Positions 21,747-31,888 of a DNA stretch of 64,000 nucleotides are shown one piece after another. The position numbers and the translations under genes are program-made. The stretch's first letter is position 1. Each line of letters opens with the position of its first letter. Below the pieces are notes generated by a model. The model searched no databases, had not been told where the DNA came from, and saw only the letters and a list, made by a program, of their open reading frames with translations. The stretch lies in NCBI RefSeq assembly GCF_002575655.3, contig NC_053039.3:243142622-243206621 (forward strand), in the 5' to 3' direction. This stretch comes from Aegilops tauschii subsp. strangulata. Its lineage: Eukaryota; Streptophyta; Magnoliopsida; Poales; Poaceae.

Positions 21747-22548
21747 AGACTATTTTTTGGCGCCGTTGCCGGGGAGCATAGCTCTATTCTTTGAGTCAGT
21801 TGGGATTTATATCTGCTGGTCACTATGAGGAACTTGAAAGACGAGAAAACCAAAATTTATCCCTCAACTACGAGGGGAGGTAAGGAACTGCCATCTAGCT
21901 CTGCACTTGATTCTCCTTCTGTTTTGAGTAAACTTGCGACACCTAAACCTGCTTCTGCTATTAATTCTGATATGTCGCTTGTTATTGATGATGCCACTTC
22001 TGCTATGCATGATACTTATGATGAAACTACTTCTATGCTTGATAATACTGTGCCACTAGGTGAATTTCTTGATGAACAACTTGTTAGGGCTAGAGAGAAT
22101 GAAATTATTGGAACTGATAATATTGATGAAAGTGATGATAAAGATTCTCCCCCTAGATATGAATTCCTGTTGTGCCTGAGGGTTATGTTATGGATGAAGA
22201 AACTGCTAGAGACTTTCTTGCTTGCAATGATAGATATGAACTTAAGAAATTATTAGCTAAGCTGAAGCAAAAATCTTTGAATGCTAGAATGAAATATGAC
22301 CCTGCTTTTGCTACTTCACCTATCTGTGTTACTGATAAGGATTATGATTTCTCTGTTGATCCGGAGATAATTACTTTGGTTGAATCTGATCCTTTTTATG
22401 GTTATGAATCTGAAACTGTTGTGGCACATCTTACTAAATTAAATGATATAGCCACCTTGTTCACTAATGATAAGAAAACTCGTTACTATTATATTCTTAA
22501 ATTATTTTCGTTCTCATTAAAAGGTGATGCTAAGACTTAGTTTAATTC
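21747..22548 (+). pseudogene. Truncated second gag leader and gag of element E
   Basis: This block repeats 13651-14450 with about 14 differences by eye, including the tRNA-Asp primer site (21758-21775). The gag frame (21825 onward) carries the same one-base loss as the first copy, near 22164. It also has a private TAG at 22538-22540 where the first copy has TGG. Homology ends at TTTAATTC (22548), where unrelated low-copy sequence begins. Confidence 0.83.
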
Positions 22549-22937
22549 CCACCCCACCACGTGTTTGACGTATCCGTCGTCAACGGATAAGAACACAGTC
22601 CTCCCACGCAAGGGATAAGCTAACGAAAGCAGCAAATTGTAAAAAAAAAAAAAAAACGAAGGCAGCAACCCAGCAACCGCCCCGCCCACCGCCGACCGAG
22701 ACCCAGCGCTCCCCTTGCCACCAAACCCGCGTGGCCCTCAGACGTCGGTTCGTCTCCGACCACGACTGGAAAAAGTCGAGCCACCACCGCGCACACCGAC
22801 TCCTTCCCGGAAACCCATCGCCGCCACCAGCTCCACGCCCCCTATATAAATACCACACGAGCCCCCCATGGTTTCCCGCATCGGAGGATTTGATTGACTT
22901 TTCTTCTCCTCTCTTCTCTTCCACCTCTCGGCGACGG
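22549..22937 (+). promoter_or_regulatory. Strong promoter and non-coding first exon
   Basis: A G-box CACGTG lies at 22558-22563. GC-rich sequence follows, then TATATAAA at 22843-22850. A start of transcription about 25-30 bases on would give an exon rich in CT runs (CTTCTCCTCTCTTCTCTTCC). It ends at CGACGG (22937), before a textbook donor GTAAGT at 22938. This layout is typical of highly expressed grass genes with an intron in the 5' untranslated region, such as ubiquitin or actin class genes. A nine-codon frame starts at 22868, close to the expected transcript start. No coding exon was found downstream, so the gene identity is unknown. Confidence 0.6.
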
Positions 22938-25900
22938 GTAAGTCACAGGTACGGTATTCGTAATCGGTTCCTTTCGCTGTTCTTCGTCCGATTGTATTCC
23001 AGGCGAGCGTTCTGTCTCGGTCGTCGTGGTGCTCTTTCCGTCGATGTCGAGGTCTTAGTCCCGGTGGTTTCACCCCGTCTGTTCCGTTGATATCGGTACC
23101 GTGTTCTGAACCTTTGCTGCTTTGATTTAGGGTCGCGGCTAATCTATTCTGCTTTGACTTCTGATCTGATCTAGGGATCCATCATGCTCTGATTGCGATG
23201 TGATTTAGAGCCGTGCCTTATCATTTATCATTATCATGGTCATGATTGCTGATTTGATTTAAGGTTGTGATGGGTAATGGAGATTATATTTGGCGGGAAT
23301 AACGAGTTCCGTTGGTAACTTGGTATAGATACGTGGAGCGGTTCGTTTGGTTTAATTTCTGTTCGTTATCGCGGATTCGTCTCGTCGGTTTAGTTGGTTC
23401 CTTGGAGATGTTTGACATGATCTGAATGAGAGATTGAAGGTTGTGGTTTCAGTTTTGATTGTTCTGTTCAATTCAAGGTGATTCAGTAATGTTCTGCGTA
23501 CAAAGTGGTTCATATTTTTGAGGCGAAAAACAGAGGGTTGGAGACAGTTCAAACAGTCAAAATTCTGCAGTTCTTTTGCTTTTGATCCCGTTCCTTCATA
23601 CTTAGTCAGACTCAATAAGAAATCTGGATATATTTGCTTTCTCCTAGCCGCCTATACATGTCAGATTATATATGAAAAGGATTGTGCTATATTACCATGT
23701 TATGAAGGTAGAGCTGGGATATGCCTTTCTTGAACTGTGTGGACATGCTCATGGCGGAGGTGATTCAACTTTTGGTTGGTTTCATTTCAAGATTGCTAGG
23801 AAAATCGGAGGTGCTTGTTGTGTTTGCATTCTAGATGTAATTTTCTTGAGAAGTACCTCAAATGAACATGGAAGTTTTGCCTTTGAAGCGATCTGTTTGA
23901 AGGTTCTTTCAAGTAGAGTGAAGAAACTCTTGGATTGTGTCTGCAAAATTAGTTTACTGCTGCTGTGTTTATCTCGAGTGGTATGTCAAGGTCTATTCAG
24001 ATGCTGGTTACTGTGTGGGATTCTACCAATCCTTCTGATCACTAGTTTGTGCGTTTGATTTTCTACATGGATATTCGTTTGGGCTTCAGCCGGTTTCATG
24101 CTCTGCCTGGTGTTGGATTAGTCTTCGCTTGATAATTAGTATTCTTATTGTAATTTGTAGCCATGTTTTTATGATTAGTATGTTCTAATGCAATTTATGT
24201 TGTACACAATTGTCAATTATGCATCTGTTCTGATGTTGCGTACTGTAACTGATGTAATTGTTGAATGATATATGGATGCCATAATTTAGCCCTTCGTCTT
24301 TTTTGTTTTGGTGTATAAAAGCTGTAACCAAATAGCAACTGAATTTCATAGCTTGATGTTCTTTTTTCCTGCATAAGTTACATTTTTATTCATTGTTCAT
24401 TCATGCAAATTCAGCTGAGATTATTGTGAACATCCTGTTTTTGTAGTTCTCATCATCTCAAGTTAATAATGATGACTTTTGACCTAACATTTTGAATTTC
24501 GTTCATTATCCTTTGTTATGTTGTCTGTTCATCCGTTTGATCAGTTTAACTGTGAAATATGGTGCTTGTTGTGCTGTCCTTGTGCACAAGATTCATTTTA
24601 ATTATCACATGGGGTGCTTGTATTTAATTTCGATTTCACATATATCATTCATGAGTATCATATTATGTTGCTATTTTACGTAGTTTGGTATTAAGCTTCA
24701 AGTTAATCTCATGTTAGTGTGAGGGTAATACTGTGAGATAAGTATGTTAGTCCATAATAGAGTCCTATGTTTGCATTATTTACAGTCTGCTTTTACTCTT
24801 GAGTTCCCAACCTAGTTAGTGTCAATTAAGATCTTACTCTGTTCATGGAACACCTTATATGATCTGTAACAGTTTTTCTTTCTAAATGGTTTCAGTTTTG
24901 AGCAAGTATTCAAAGGCAATATTATGTGATAAGTGGCGTTGGTCTAATCGGAGCTCTATGCATATGTTGTTTACAATTTATTTTCACTCTTGTAGTTTCC
25001 ATATTGTCAGCGAATTAAGATTCTAGTTCTGTTTTTAGAATTTGATTAACATGCAACAGTTTTAAGTTCTGATTTAGCTTCCCCCTTGGTTGAGATTATA
25101 AGCATGGCACATACTGCAACTTTCAAGCTTAGAAGAAGATCTACTTGCATGTGATTTAGCTTTCCTTCCCTCCTTATTTTGTCAGATGATAAGCATAAGC
25201 ATGACATGTACGGTAATTTTCAGGTGCCTTGTTTTCAAAATTAGAACATTTTATTATGCTGTGAGATTATTTGAGTAACTACTTGTCCCTGATTCGTTGT
25301 GCTGTATTTATCTCTTAGGCCTGAACAGTGCAGTTGTTACATGAGTTGTATATGACCTAATGTTCTTTTTGCGTCCTTGGACGTGGGCTTCTGTTTGTTT
25401 ACTAGTTCTTATTAGTAAAGCAACTAACTGAGCATTATCCTCTTGACTAACTAGAGCAGTCTTAACCGAAAATATGATTTATTTGTTGTGCGTAACTACT
25501 CTTAAATTGTCTGCATGATCTAGTTTTGACGCTCTTTCCGAATAATGTCAATAATGTTATGCTGTTTAACTTGTTTCTTGCTAATTTTCTTTTGCTTGAC
25601 ATATAATTATGCTATCTGTTGAAATTATTTATCCTGCTACTGTTCACATGAGCCAAGTAGGTGTTGCTATATTCTACGCTTTATTATTTAGTTAGATAGA
25701 AGTCACCTGGAAAATACATCATAGGGATATTAATTTCACAACCTTGGTGATCAGCTGTATATAAGTTGGAGCTTTTAATTTTAATTCAAACTCAAAAAAA
25801 CTTGATTCTTTCGGATGAGTTCTTAGTTTCCTTTTAAGCCCGTTCTCCTATTAGAAAGTTCACGCTATCCTTATGCTATACATATGTCTAAATTGAATTC

Positions 25901-26378
25901 TCTGGCCTATCGGTATTTATTGTTTGTACTGCATTTTCAGTTTTTTGCTAATAATAAATGTTTGGTCAGTCTTGGTATGCCCCTAACCCTCTTGTTGTTT
26001 TGTTCTAGTCTGAATTTGAACTCTGTTCCCTATCCATGTTGCACCGCTTTAAGATATATTAGAATCTTTTGATGTGATGTGTCTATATCCTTAACAAACT
26101 CAAATACATTTATTAATCGCCAGGTAATACCTTGCAAGTTTCTTTGTCGAGAATTAGGTGGGCAAGCTAGTTTGTACTGCTGTTTATTTCATGTTTGCAC
26201 ATCTAATTGACACTGTATAGCTGACATAAAGATTTATTTTGAGAAAGAGGTTGTTTAGTCTTGATCTCTATGTAGTTCTGCGCACTTCACTGACCATCTT
26301 GTATGTTGTTAATTTATAATGTTTAATAAATAACTTGTGTACCCTTAACAATCTTTTGCTGATTCTACTTGTGATCTA

Positions 26379-26416
26379 CTCCCTCCGTTCCAAATTACTC
26401 GTCGTGGTTTTATTAC
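26379..26416 (+). mobile_element. Stowaway MITE end fragment
   Basis: CTCCCTCCGTTCCAAATTAC follows a TA dinucleotide (26377-26378) and matches the outer end of Stowaway MITEs. No matching inverted end was found nearby, so this appears to be a partial copy. Confidence 0.5.
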
Positions 26417-27200
26417 CATACTTATATGTGAATGTCAAATTGATTTCTACCAGATTTGTTTTCAGACAGTGTGTTTTTCTTTCCTCATCCGTTGCATTTT
26501 GAATGACAATATAATACATGTTGTTTGTTTCAATCTTTACTGTTGTGTTGTTAAAAATTTATGTTACTAGTAGTACATGTGGTTTGAGTTAATTTAACTA
26601 AATTTAAGAGCAGGTTTTGTAATTAATACTTTATGCTTTTGACTTTATTCTTATACCATGACGTAATATAGTATAGTTGGAGGCCCCTTAAAAGTTTTTA
26701 CCTCGATTGTTTTGTGAAATTGTATTGTATGTATCTACGGGGTCACTTCATCTCCTAGATGTTATTCTAACTGTGCGTTCTCACTTTGGGTTTTGCTAGT
26801 TCTGTTTGTTTTATCTTTGTGTGACTCCAGGTTTATATGGATAACATATTTCTTAATCACCTTACTCGAATTGTGTGAAACTTTGGTCTCAACTTTAATT
26901 CAGAACTTGGCTCGATAGCTAATATCGGAATATTTTCTGTCTCCATCTATAAATATTTCATACAAAAATAGATTAAAGAATAGATGAATCAGAATCATCT
27001 CATTGCCTTTTCTGCTTTGTACCTTAGGATATGATTTTACTATGTTGCTGGTGTGCATGTAGAGTCTAATTATTTACTTCCGTTGTTCGTTTTCACTTTT
27101 TGGCTAAAGGTTGGTAGCAGAAGACATTTTGACCTTTTTGGCACTGTTTATGCCATAGCGTTAGAATTCTCTGTTCCATACTTGTTTGTTTACACAGCAT

Positions 27201-27255
27201 AATGTATCTAGTTACACATTTTTTTTTTTTGAGGGAATGTATCTAGTTACACATT
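27201..27255 (-). mobile_element. Tiny poly(A) insertion with 20-bp target duplication
   Basis: AATGTATCTAGTTACACATT occurs at 27201-27220 and again, identical, at 27236-27255. The 15 bases between read, on the minus strand, CCCTC followed by ten A. This is the structure of a retroposed RNA 3' tail, truncated to five bases plus poly(A), with a target-site duplication. Confidence 0.65.
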
Positions 27256-27798
27256 TGTCATAGCAGGCGTGCGCATGTAGTTCAATTTTTTTTCCTTTTT
27301 GGTTAAGAAACTGGTAGCAGAAGGCGTGTTGACCTTTTGGGGACTGTTATTTGCTACTCCGCAGCTTTGTTTCATACTTTTTTCTTTAAACAATATGTAT
27401 GTATCTAGTTACGCCATGAATTGAGATAACATCTAAAGGTAAGTTACACCATGAATTCAAACAACAGTTAAGGTGTGACTGACCTTGAAAGGGGTTTAGG
27501 GTTGTAAAACTGTAAGCATTCCTTAATTTCTTTCTGTACTTAAATTGCCTGGCTGTACTTTGTGTTGCTCATCATAATTATCCTATTCATGAGGTGTAAT
27601 TAAGTTAAGAAATCTTCTAGGTCATTTCATGCCTATAGTTTTGCAAATAAGTAGCTCTCGTAGGTTCAGTAGTACCATGCTTTCCGGAATGTGAGTTCAT
27701 ATATTTAACTTTCTTCCAGACATCTTTTCTCATCGTACAAACTAGGCCATACATTGACTCAAAAGTTCATATCATACCATCGTCAAGTTAATTTGGTA

Positions 27799-27970
27799 CT
27801 CCTTCTATCTCTTTTTAAGTCAAACTTTAACAATACAGAAAAGTATATAGAAAAGAAAACACCAACATTCACAATACAAAAACAATATCACTAAGATTCA
27901 TCATAGAATATATTTTCATATTGTATTTGATATTGTAGGTGTTGATATTCTCAAAAAGAAACGGAAGGAC
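27799..27970. mobile_element. Stowaway-type MITE
   Basis: The element is 172 bases, flanked by TA on both sides (27797-27798 and 27971-27972). Its left end CTCCTTCTATCTCTTTTTAA and the reverse complement of its right end (GTCCTTCCGTTTCTTTTTGA) form diverged terminal inverted repeats of the CTCCCTCCGT class. The central part is AT-rich. It has no coding capacity and would need a Mariner-type transposase in trans. Confidence 0.75.
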
Positions 27971-30190
27971 TATTTTTTTTCCCATTGTTATAGCGTTGTT
28001 TTGAATGTGGCTATTTTATCTTAGATGGTGCACCGTGCATTATTTTGGCTCTGCACATTGTCCCAAATTTGGTGCATGGCTGAATTTGTAGTGTGCTTGT
28101 GGTATACTCTCATTATTAAGGTGTTAATTTTGCATGTTGACCTTTTGTCTGGGTTAGTTATCAGCCTCTTTTCAAATCTTTGGCTGCATTTTGATTTATT
28201 GAAAGTAACAACTATTTGAAGAATGTTCATTGGGTTTACCAGACAGTCAAGTACCTGATATTAGTTGTGCCTTTTGATGTAACCGTAACAATTGCAAGCT
28301 TGAAAAGGTGAATTTGGTTGTGGTCTGGGTCTTGGGGGTTGTATTTGTTAGCTTCAGTGCACTTATTTTTAGATTTCTAGCATTTATCTTTGCTATTTAT
28401 ATGTTATGTATTTTCTGTAGTGCATTATAATATGCATAACTACTTATTGTATTTGACTGATTGAATCTTGCCTCTTAAAAGATGTTACGGTTCCTATTTG
28501 TAATCGATGTGTATGATATGTTTTTTTGATGGTGTGTATGATTTGTTTTGAAGTGAATGGTTTATCTTTCTATATAAATATGAGTGTCTGTGTCCATTCA
28601 AAATCTTTGCGCCGTCTCTTGAATCAGTAGCACCTTACATGGCTTTGATTTGTTAATGTGGATTTGTGTTATCATCTGGTATACAGTTCTCTCGTGTTCA
28701 GTGTGTGCATAATGACCCGTCAGAGTGTTGCAGTACATGCCCTCGTTGAGTTTTGTCCCTTACAATTACAATTGTGGCAGTATCTGTCTATATAATTGAT
28801 GATTTCGAATATGAATAGTTGATTGTTCAGTTTCTTTCCATATAATTGATGATTTCGAATAGGAATAGTTGATTGTTCATTTAATAGTAAAAGTTGGGAG
28901 TGCTTATGCCTTACAATATCTCCTATTTTTGTTTCCTGAATTAGTTATCTTTCTTGGTTGGGATATGTTGTTAATTTGTGTTAAGCTGACATGTTGTGCG
29001 CTATTGTGTGCAAAATGACCCCTCAAACAAGGCCTTCTCATTTAAGAATACTGGAATGATACAAACGGATATGTTTTGCTTTGTTTTCTTGGGTATGACT
29101 TGGATGCTAATACTTCAGATATTTTCTTAAATTTACTTCTGGGGTACACTTTCATGTATTTAAGGTTGCTGAGCTATTAGTTTTCTATTTGGTTGTTGCT
29201 CATGAGAGTCTCTGCGCTGCAGATCAATTATCTATGCTAGATCATAATTAACTTAAGACATCTTAGAATTATGTGAAGCTATCTGTATCCCATATCATAT
29301 TGAGGTCTGTCCACATTTTGGTTATTAGGCTTGTTTTTCTAGGACAGTTGAAGGTACTAACTGATTTTTTTACATTTATAAGCTTTGTTGTGATTATGTG
29401 TTCTTCGATTTTATGTTCCCTTTGTTTGTGGTACTTGTGAAAAATGATTTTGTCCAAAACAATTTTAGTGCCTATATTGTAGGTTCATTAGCACACATCT
29501 GAAATGCAAGTTCCTGCATTCTGTTTCTTTTTTTTGATGCATTCAACTTAGCTATCAATTCAACAACTAAACATATCAATTATATGTTCATATCAACTTT
29601 TTATCCATTGTTGTTGTGAGTATGGCTGTCTTAATTATATTAGATACTTGTTTTGACAGGGTCTCAGATTTGGTGCATGTCTGAATTTCTAGTGTGATGT
29701 TGTACAGTCATGATGCAAGGTGTTAATTTGTGTATGCTGACCTCATCTGCGTGAAATAGTTGTGCTAATTGATATAACTGCAATTTATGCAATTAATACT
29801 TATGAGAATTTGCTATTTATGTTCTATTTTTTTATTGGCGCTTAAGTCTTTTATGTTGGATAGATTGAGTTTTGCTTGGTGGTAGCTTTTGTATGATTTC
29901 CTTTTGAGAAGGAATAGCTAATCGTTCTGTCGATGGATTTGTTTTCATAGCCTTGCATTTTTCTTTTGTGTTATTTGTGTGCAAAAAAGAGTCTCAATAG
30001 GTCATTTCTGATAGTGTCTATATGTCCCCTTTTGATGGCTGCATTAGTTGTTGAATCTCATTTTGATGTGAGCTGTGTATGTCGTTTGCATCTCTATTTA
30101 CAGTTTGTATTGTTTGCCCTGTTGACATGTTCCATATTTGTCTCTCTAGATTTATTCTTCATATGTGAAGCGTTTGTATGGGGTGGGTGA

Positions 30191-31004
30191 GGGTGCGTAA
30201 CACTGCCAATGCCGGTCCCAAGCCCGGATAAAAGTGGAGGGAGCACCAACTATTCTATGTGACAGTCTATTTTGCGGAAGTTGTTTCTGACTTCCAGTGT
30301 TCTATAATCGAGGGGGATGTTCCTGGCTGAAGATGCGGGGAGCTCGTCCAGCCTGATTATGCACAGAGGAAATGAAAATCTCCGGTCGCAACTGATGCTA
30401 GCATGAAAATAGGCAAAATATCATTGCAAATTTTCAAGCCTGGTAATCTAACTAGATGATGATCTAATTTCAGGTTCTTTGTGGTAAGTTCAAAAACACA
30501 TGCTGAAACTTTGCAGGTGTGGTAACTGCTAATTCGTTTTTGGTGTATAACTCTACTCATCGATGCCCAGTCCATTCCACAACGACAGGAAGATCACTTC
30601 ATTTTTTTTTGACGAAACAACAGCTTAGCGCTCTATTTCAGTGATGAAGAGATAGCAACGACAAAGGTTCGTTTGGTAATTCTCAGCCTCTGTTTACTCC
30701 ACCAAATCTGCTTATGAACACACTGTTTGAAGGAATTGTGGAATCTCCTCTGGCGTTCAATCTGGCAGCGAAGTACTTTCGGCTATTTGTACTTTGACGT
30801 CATGTTGGCGCTCTCTTTCTAAGTGATCCAATGCCAGCAGAGTGGAAGCACGGAGGTGACAGGGCTGTAGCAGAAACATTTGTGATTGTATCCCGTGGTT
30901 CTTCTGGTCTGCCAGCTCTTGGTTTGGGCATCGTTTGCTGTCCGGTGCCTTGCACGTCCCGCCAACACAAATAAAAGAGTGACCTTGTCAACGGGCTCCT
31001 CCGC
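30191..31004 (+). other. Mixed low-copy segment, possible terminal exon and retroposon tail
   Basis: At 30208-30245 the words ATGCCGGTCCCAAGCCCGG match my memory of the 5' part of a grass LINE. After it, at about 30255-30405, composition changes from T-rich to balanced. A short frame (from 30318) encodes 29 residues beginning MFLAEDAGSSSSLIMHRG. This could be the terminal exon of the unit that starts at 22.85 kb, but nothing proves it. At 30600-30612 a T run followed by GACGAAAC resembles the reversed poly(A) end of a non-LTR element. From 30650 to 31004 I see nothing further. Confidence 0.3.
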
Positions 31005-31233
31005 CTAGCACAAAAAATAGTCGAAATCTCTCCGACGCAGTCGCCGTAGATGCAGCCAGAAACAAGCCTTTGTCAGACGGATTCGCAATACCAACATCCC
31101 AGCTTGGTTCAGCTCAGCACGACGCCAGAAACCGTACCACTTGCGGGTGAAACGACGCTCCAGCCTGAAAGAACTAGTCAAATTTCTCTCTTTCTTCTTG
31201 CTTTGTCCAAGACTCCACGGTGTCGAAAACCTG

Positions 31234-31241
31234 TATATAAA
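31234..31241 (+). promoter_or_regulatory. TATA box of the 61-codon secreted peptide gene
   Basis: TATATAAA lies 70 bases before the ATG at 31311. That leaves a leader of about 40-50 bases containing an AGCAGAGCAACATCATCAAG start context. The spacing is typical of a compact plant promoter. Confidence 0.65.
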
Positions 31242-31310
31242 CCTCCCTAGGCCCTCAAAGGGCACGACACGAGAGCGAGCAAGCTTGAGAAGCAGAGCAA
31301 CATCATCAAG

Positions 31311-31496
31311 ATGGACCACCTTTCTCTCCTCGTGCTGCTTGTCGTCTGCCTGTGCCTGGCCATCCATCTCCAGGGCGCCAACGCCCAGTACGGCAGCTCC
31401 TCCAGCAATGGCGCGGCTGGGGTCGTCGGCCCGGGCTACTCCTCGCTGGGCGTGGCCGCGGCTCTGCTCGCCGTCGCTGCGCTCGTTTTTAACTGA
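31311..31496 (+). CDS. Small secreted peptide, probably GPI-anchored (arabinogalactan-peptide-like)
   Basis: The product has 61 residues. The N-terminus MDHLSLLVLLVVCLCLAIHL is a classic signal peptide, with predicted cleavage after GANA (about residue 26). The remaining ~35 residues start QYGSSSSNGAAG. They end in a hydrophobic segment (LGVAAALLAVAALVF) after small residues, as in GPI-anchor signals. If both ends are removed, only 10-15 residues remain outside the membrane. That is the layout of arabinogalactan peptides. The mature part has only one Pro, however, so the typical Ala-Pro/Ser-Pro glycosylation motifs are missing. The start is supported by the TATA box 70 bases upstream and a purine at -3. 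The gene is intact, has high GC and lacks introns, unlike its T-rich surroundings. Its likely place is the outer face of the plasma membrane; the role is not known. Confidence 0.72.
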   Translation: MDHLSLLVLLVVCLCLAIHLQGANAQYGSSSSNGAAGVVGPGYSSLGVAAALLAVAALVFN

Positions 31497-31846
31497 TGCT
31501 GTCCTCACCTGAGCTCCTGCTTTTTTATCATTACTTAGTGATGTTCTAAAATAATATCTAAATATATAACAGGTATTTTTTTTGCGAGTGAATGTGCAAT
31601 GGGTATTCGTCAGGATTTTGGCTACCGGGCGAAAATTTGGACACTGCCTGGTATCCACGTTTCTTGCCGCCCCACGAGATTTGCATACACCGAGCAAAAA
31701 AATTGAAATTTTTGAATTTGAACAAAGAACGCATAGTTAACTAAGATAGAAACTCTGATATAACAGATAAGCAATGATGGTCCAATGGGCCGTGTATTCG
31801 GGCCCCATCTATTTTCTATGGGTTTGAGTGGAGCAGCGGCTCACAT

Positions 31847-31888
31847 GTGATCTTCTCCCTGTCTCAAAAAAAAAAGTGATCTTCTCCC
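31847..31888 (+). mobile_element. Tiny poly(A) insertion with 13-bp target duplication
   Basis: GTGATCTTCTCCC occurs at 31847-31859 and again at 31876-31888. Between them are 16 bases: TGTCTC followed by ten A. This is the second example in the window of a retroposition product reduced to a few bases plus poly(A). It lies about 350 bases downstream of the small peptide gene. Confidence 0.7.

Larger units (their letters stand above)
12271..22548 (+). mobile_element. Athila-like Gypsy element E with tandem partial copy
   Basis: The order is LTR (12271-13650), internal region, LTR (20350-21746), then the beginning of a second internal region, cut at 22548. The internal region has a tRNA-Asp primer site, gag, an aspartic protease and an Athila ORF1-like frame. 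There is no reverse transcriptase, RNase H or integrase, so E is non-autonomous. LTR-internal-LTR-internal arrays are expected from unequal recombination between related copies. The third LTR is lost where unique sequence begins. The right-hand target duplication is therefore gone; the left flank is GTGCG (12266-12270). Confidence 0.85.
22938..30190 (+). other. Long T-rich intron-like tract without coding sequence
   Basis: About 7.25 kb begins with a GTAAGT donor and keeps a strand-biased, T-rich, intron-like composition (GATCTGATCTAGGG, TTTGTTTTC-type words). The longest frames (128 codons at 23672, 74 at 29966) are Leu/Cys/Phe-rich, as expected from T-rich read-through, and match nothing I know. 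Several diverged local duplications occur: 24715-24890 with 24895-25065; 27105-27200 with 27300-27400; 28068-28150 with 29669-29750; and 28791-28829 with 28841-28880. I looked for box C/D snoRNA pairs, miRNA-like stems and tRNAs and saw none convincing. It could be a very long first intron, a long non-coding RNA, or the remains of a gene that lost its coding exons. Confidence 0.5.

Noticed and set aside
23672..24058. 128-codon frame in the T-rich tract
   Set aside because: It is Leu/Cys/Val-rich, as expected from T-rich DNA, has no start context and no family resemblance, and lies within the intron-like region.
28513..28550. Third micro-insertion (T7 between GTGTATGAT repeats)
   Set aside because: The flanking repeats are short and imperfect and the T run is only seven bases, so slippage is as likely.
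30455..30515. Box C/D snoRNA (ATGATGA ... CTGA)
   Set aside because: The boxes are only about 40 bases apart, no terminal stem pairs, and no second box pair was found.
31005..31697. 230-codon minus-strand frame over the small peptide gene
   Set aside because: It lies antisense to a gene with its own TATA box, signal peptide and GPI-like tail. The antisense product is low in recognisable features.
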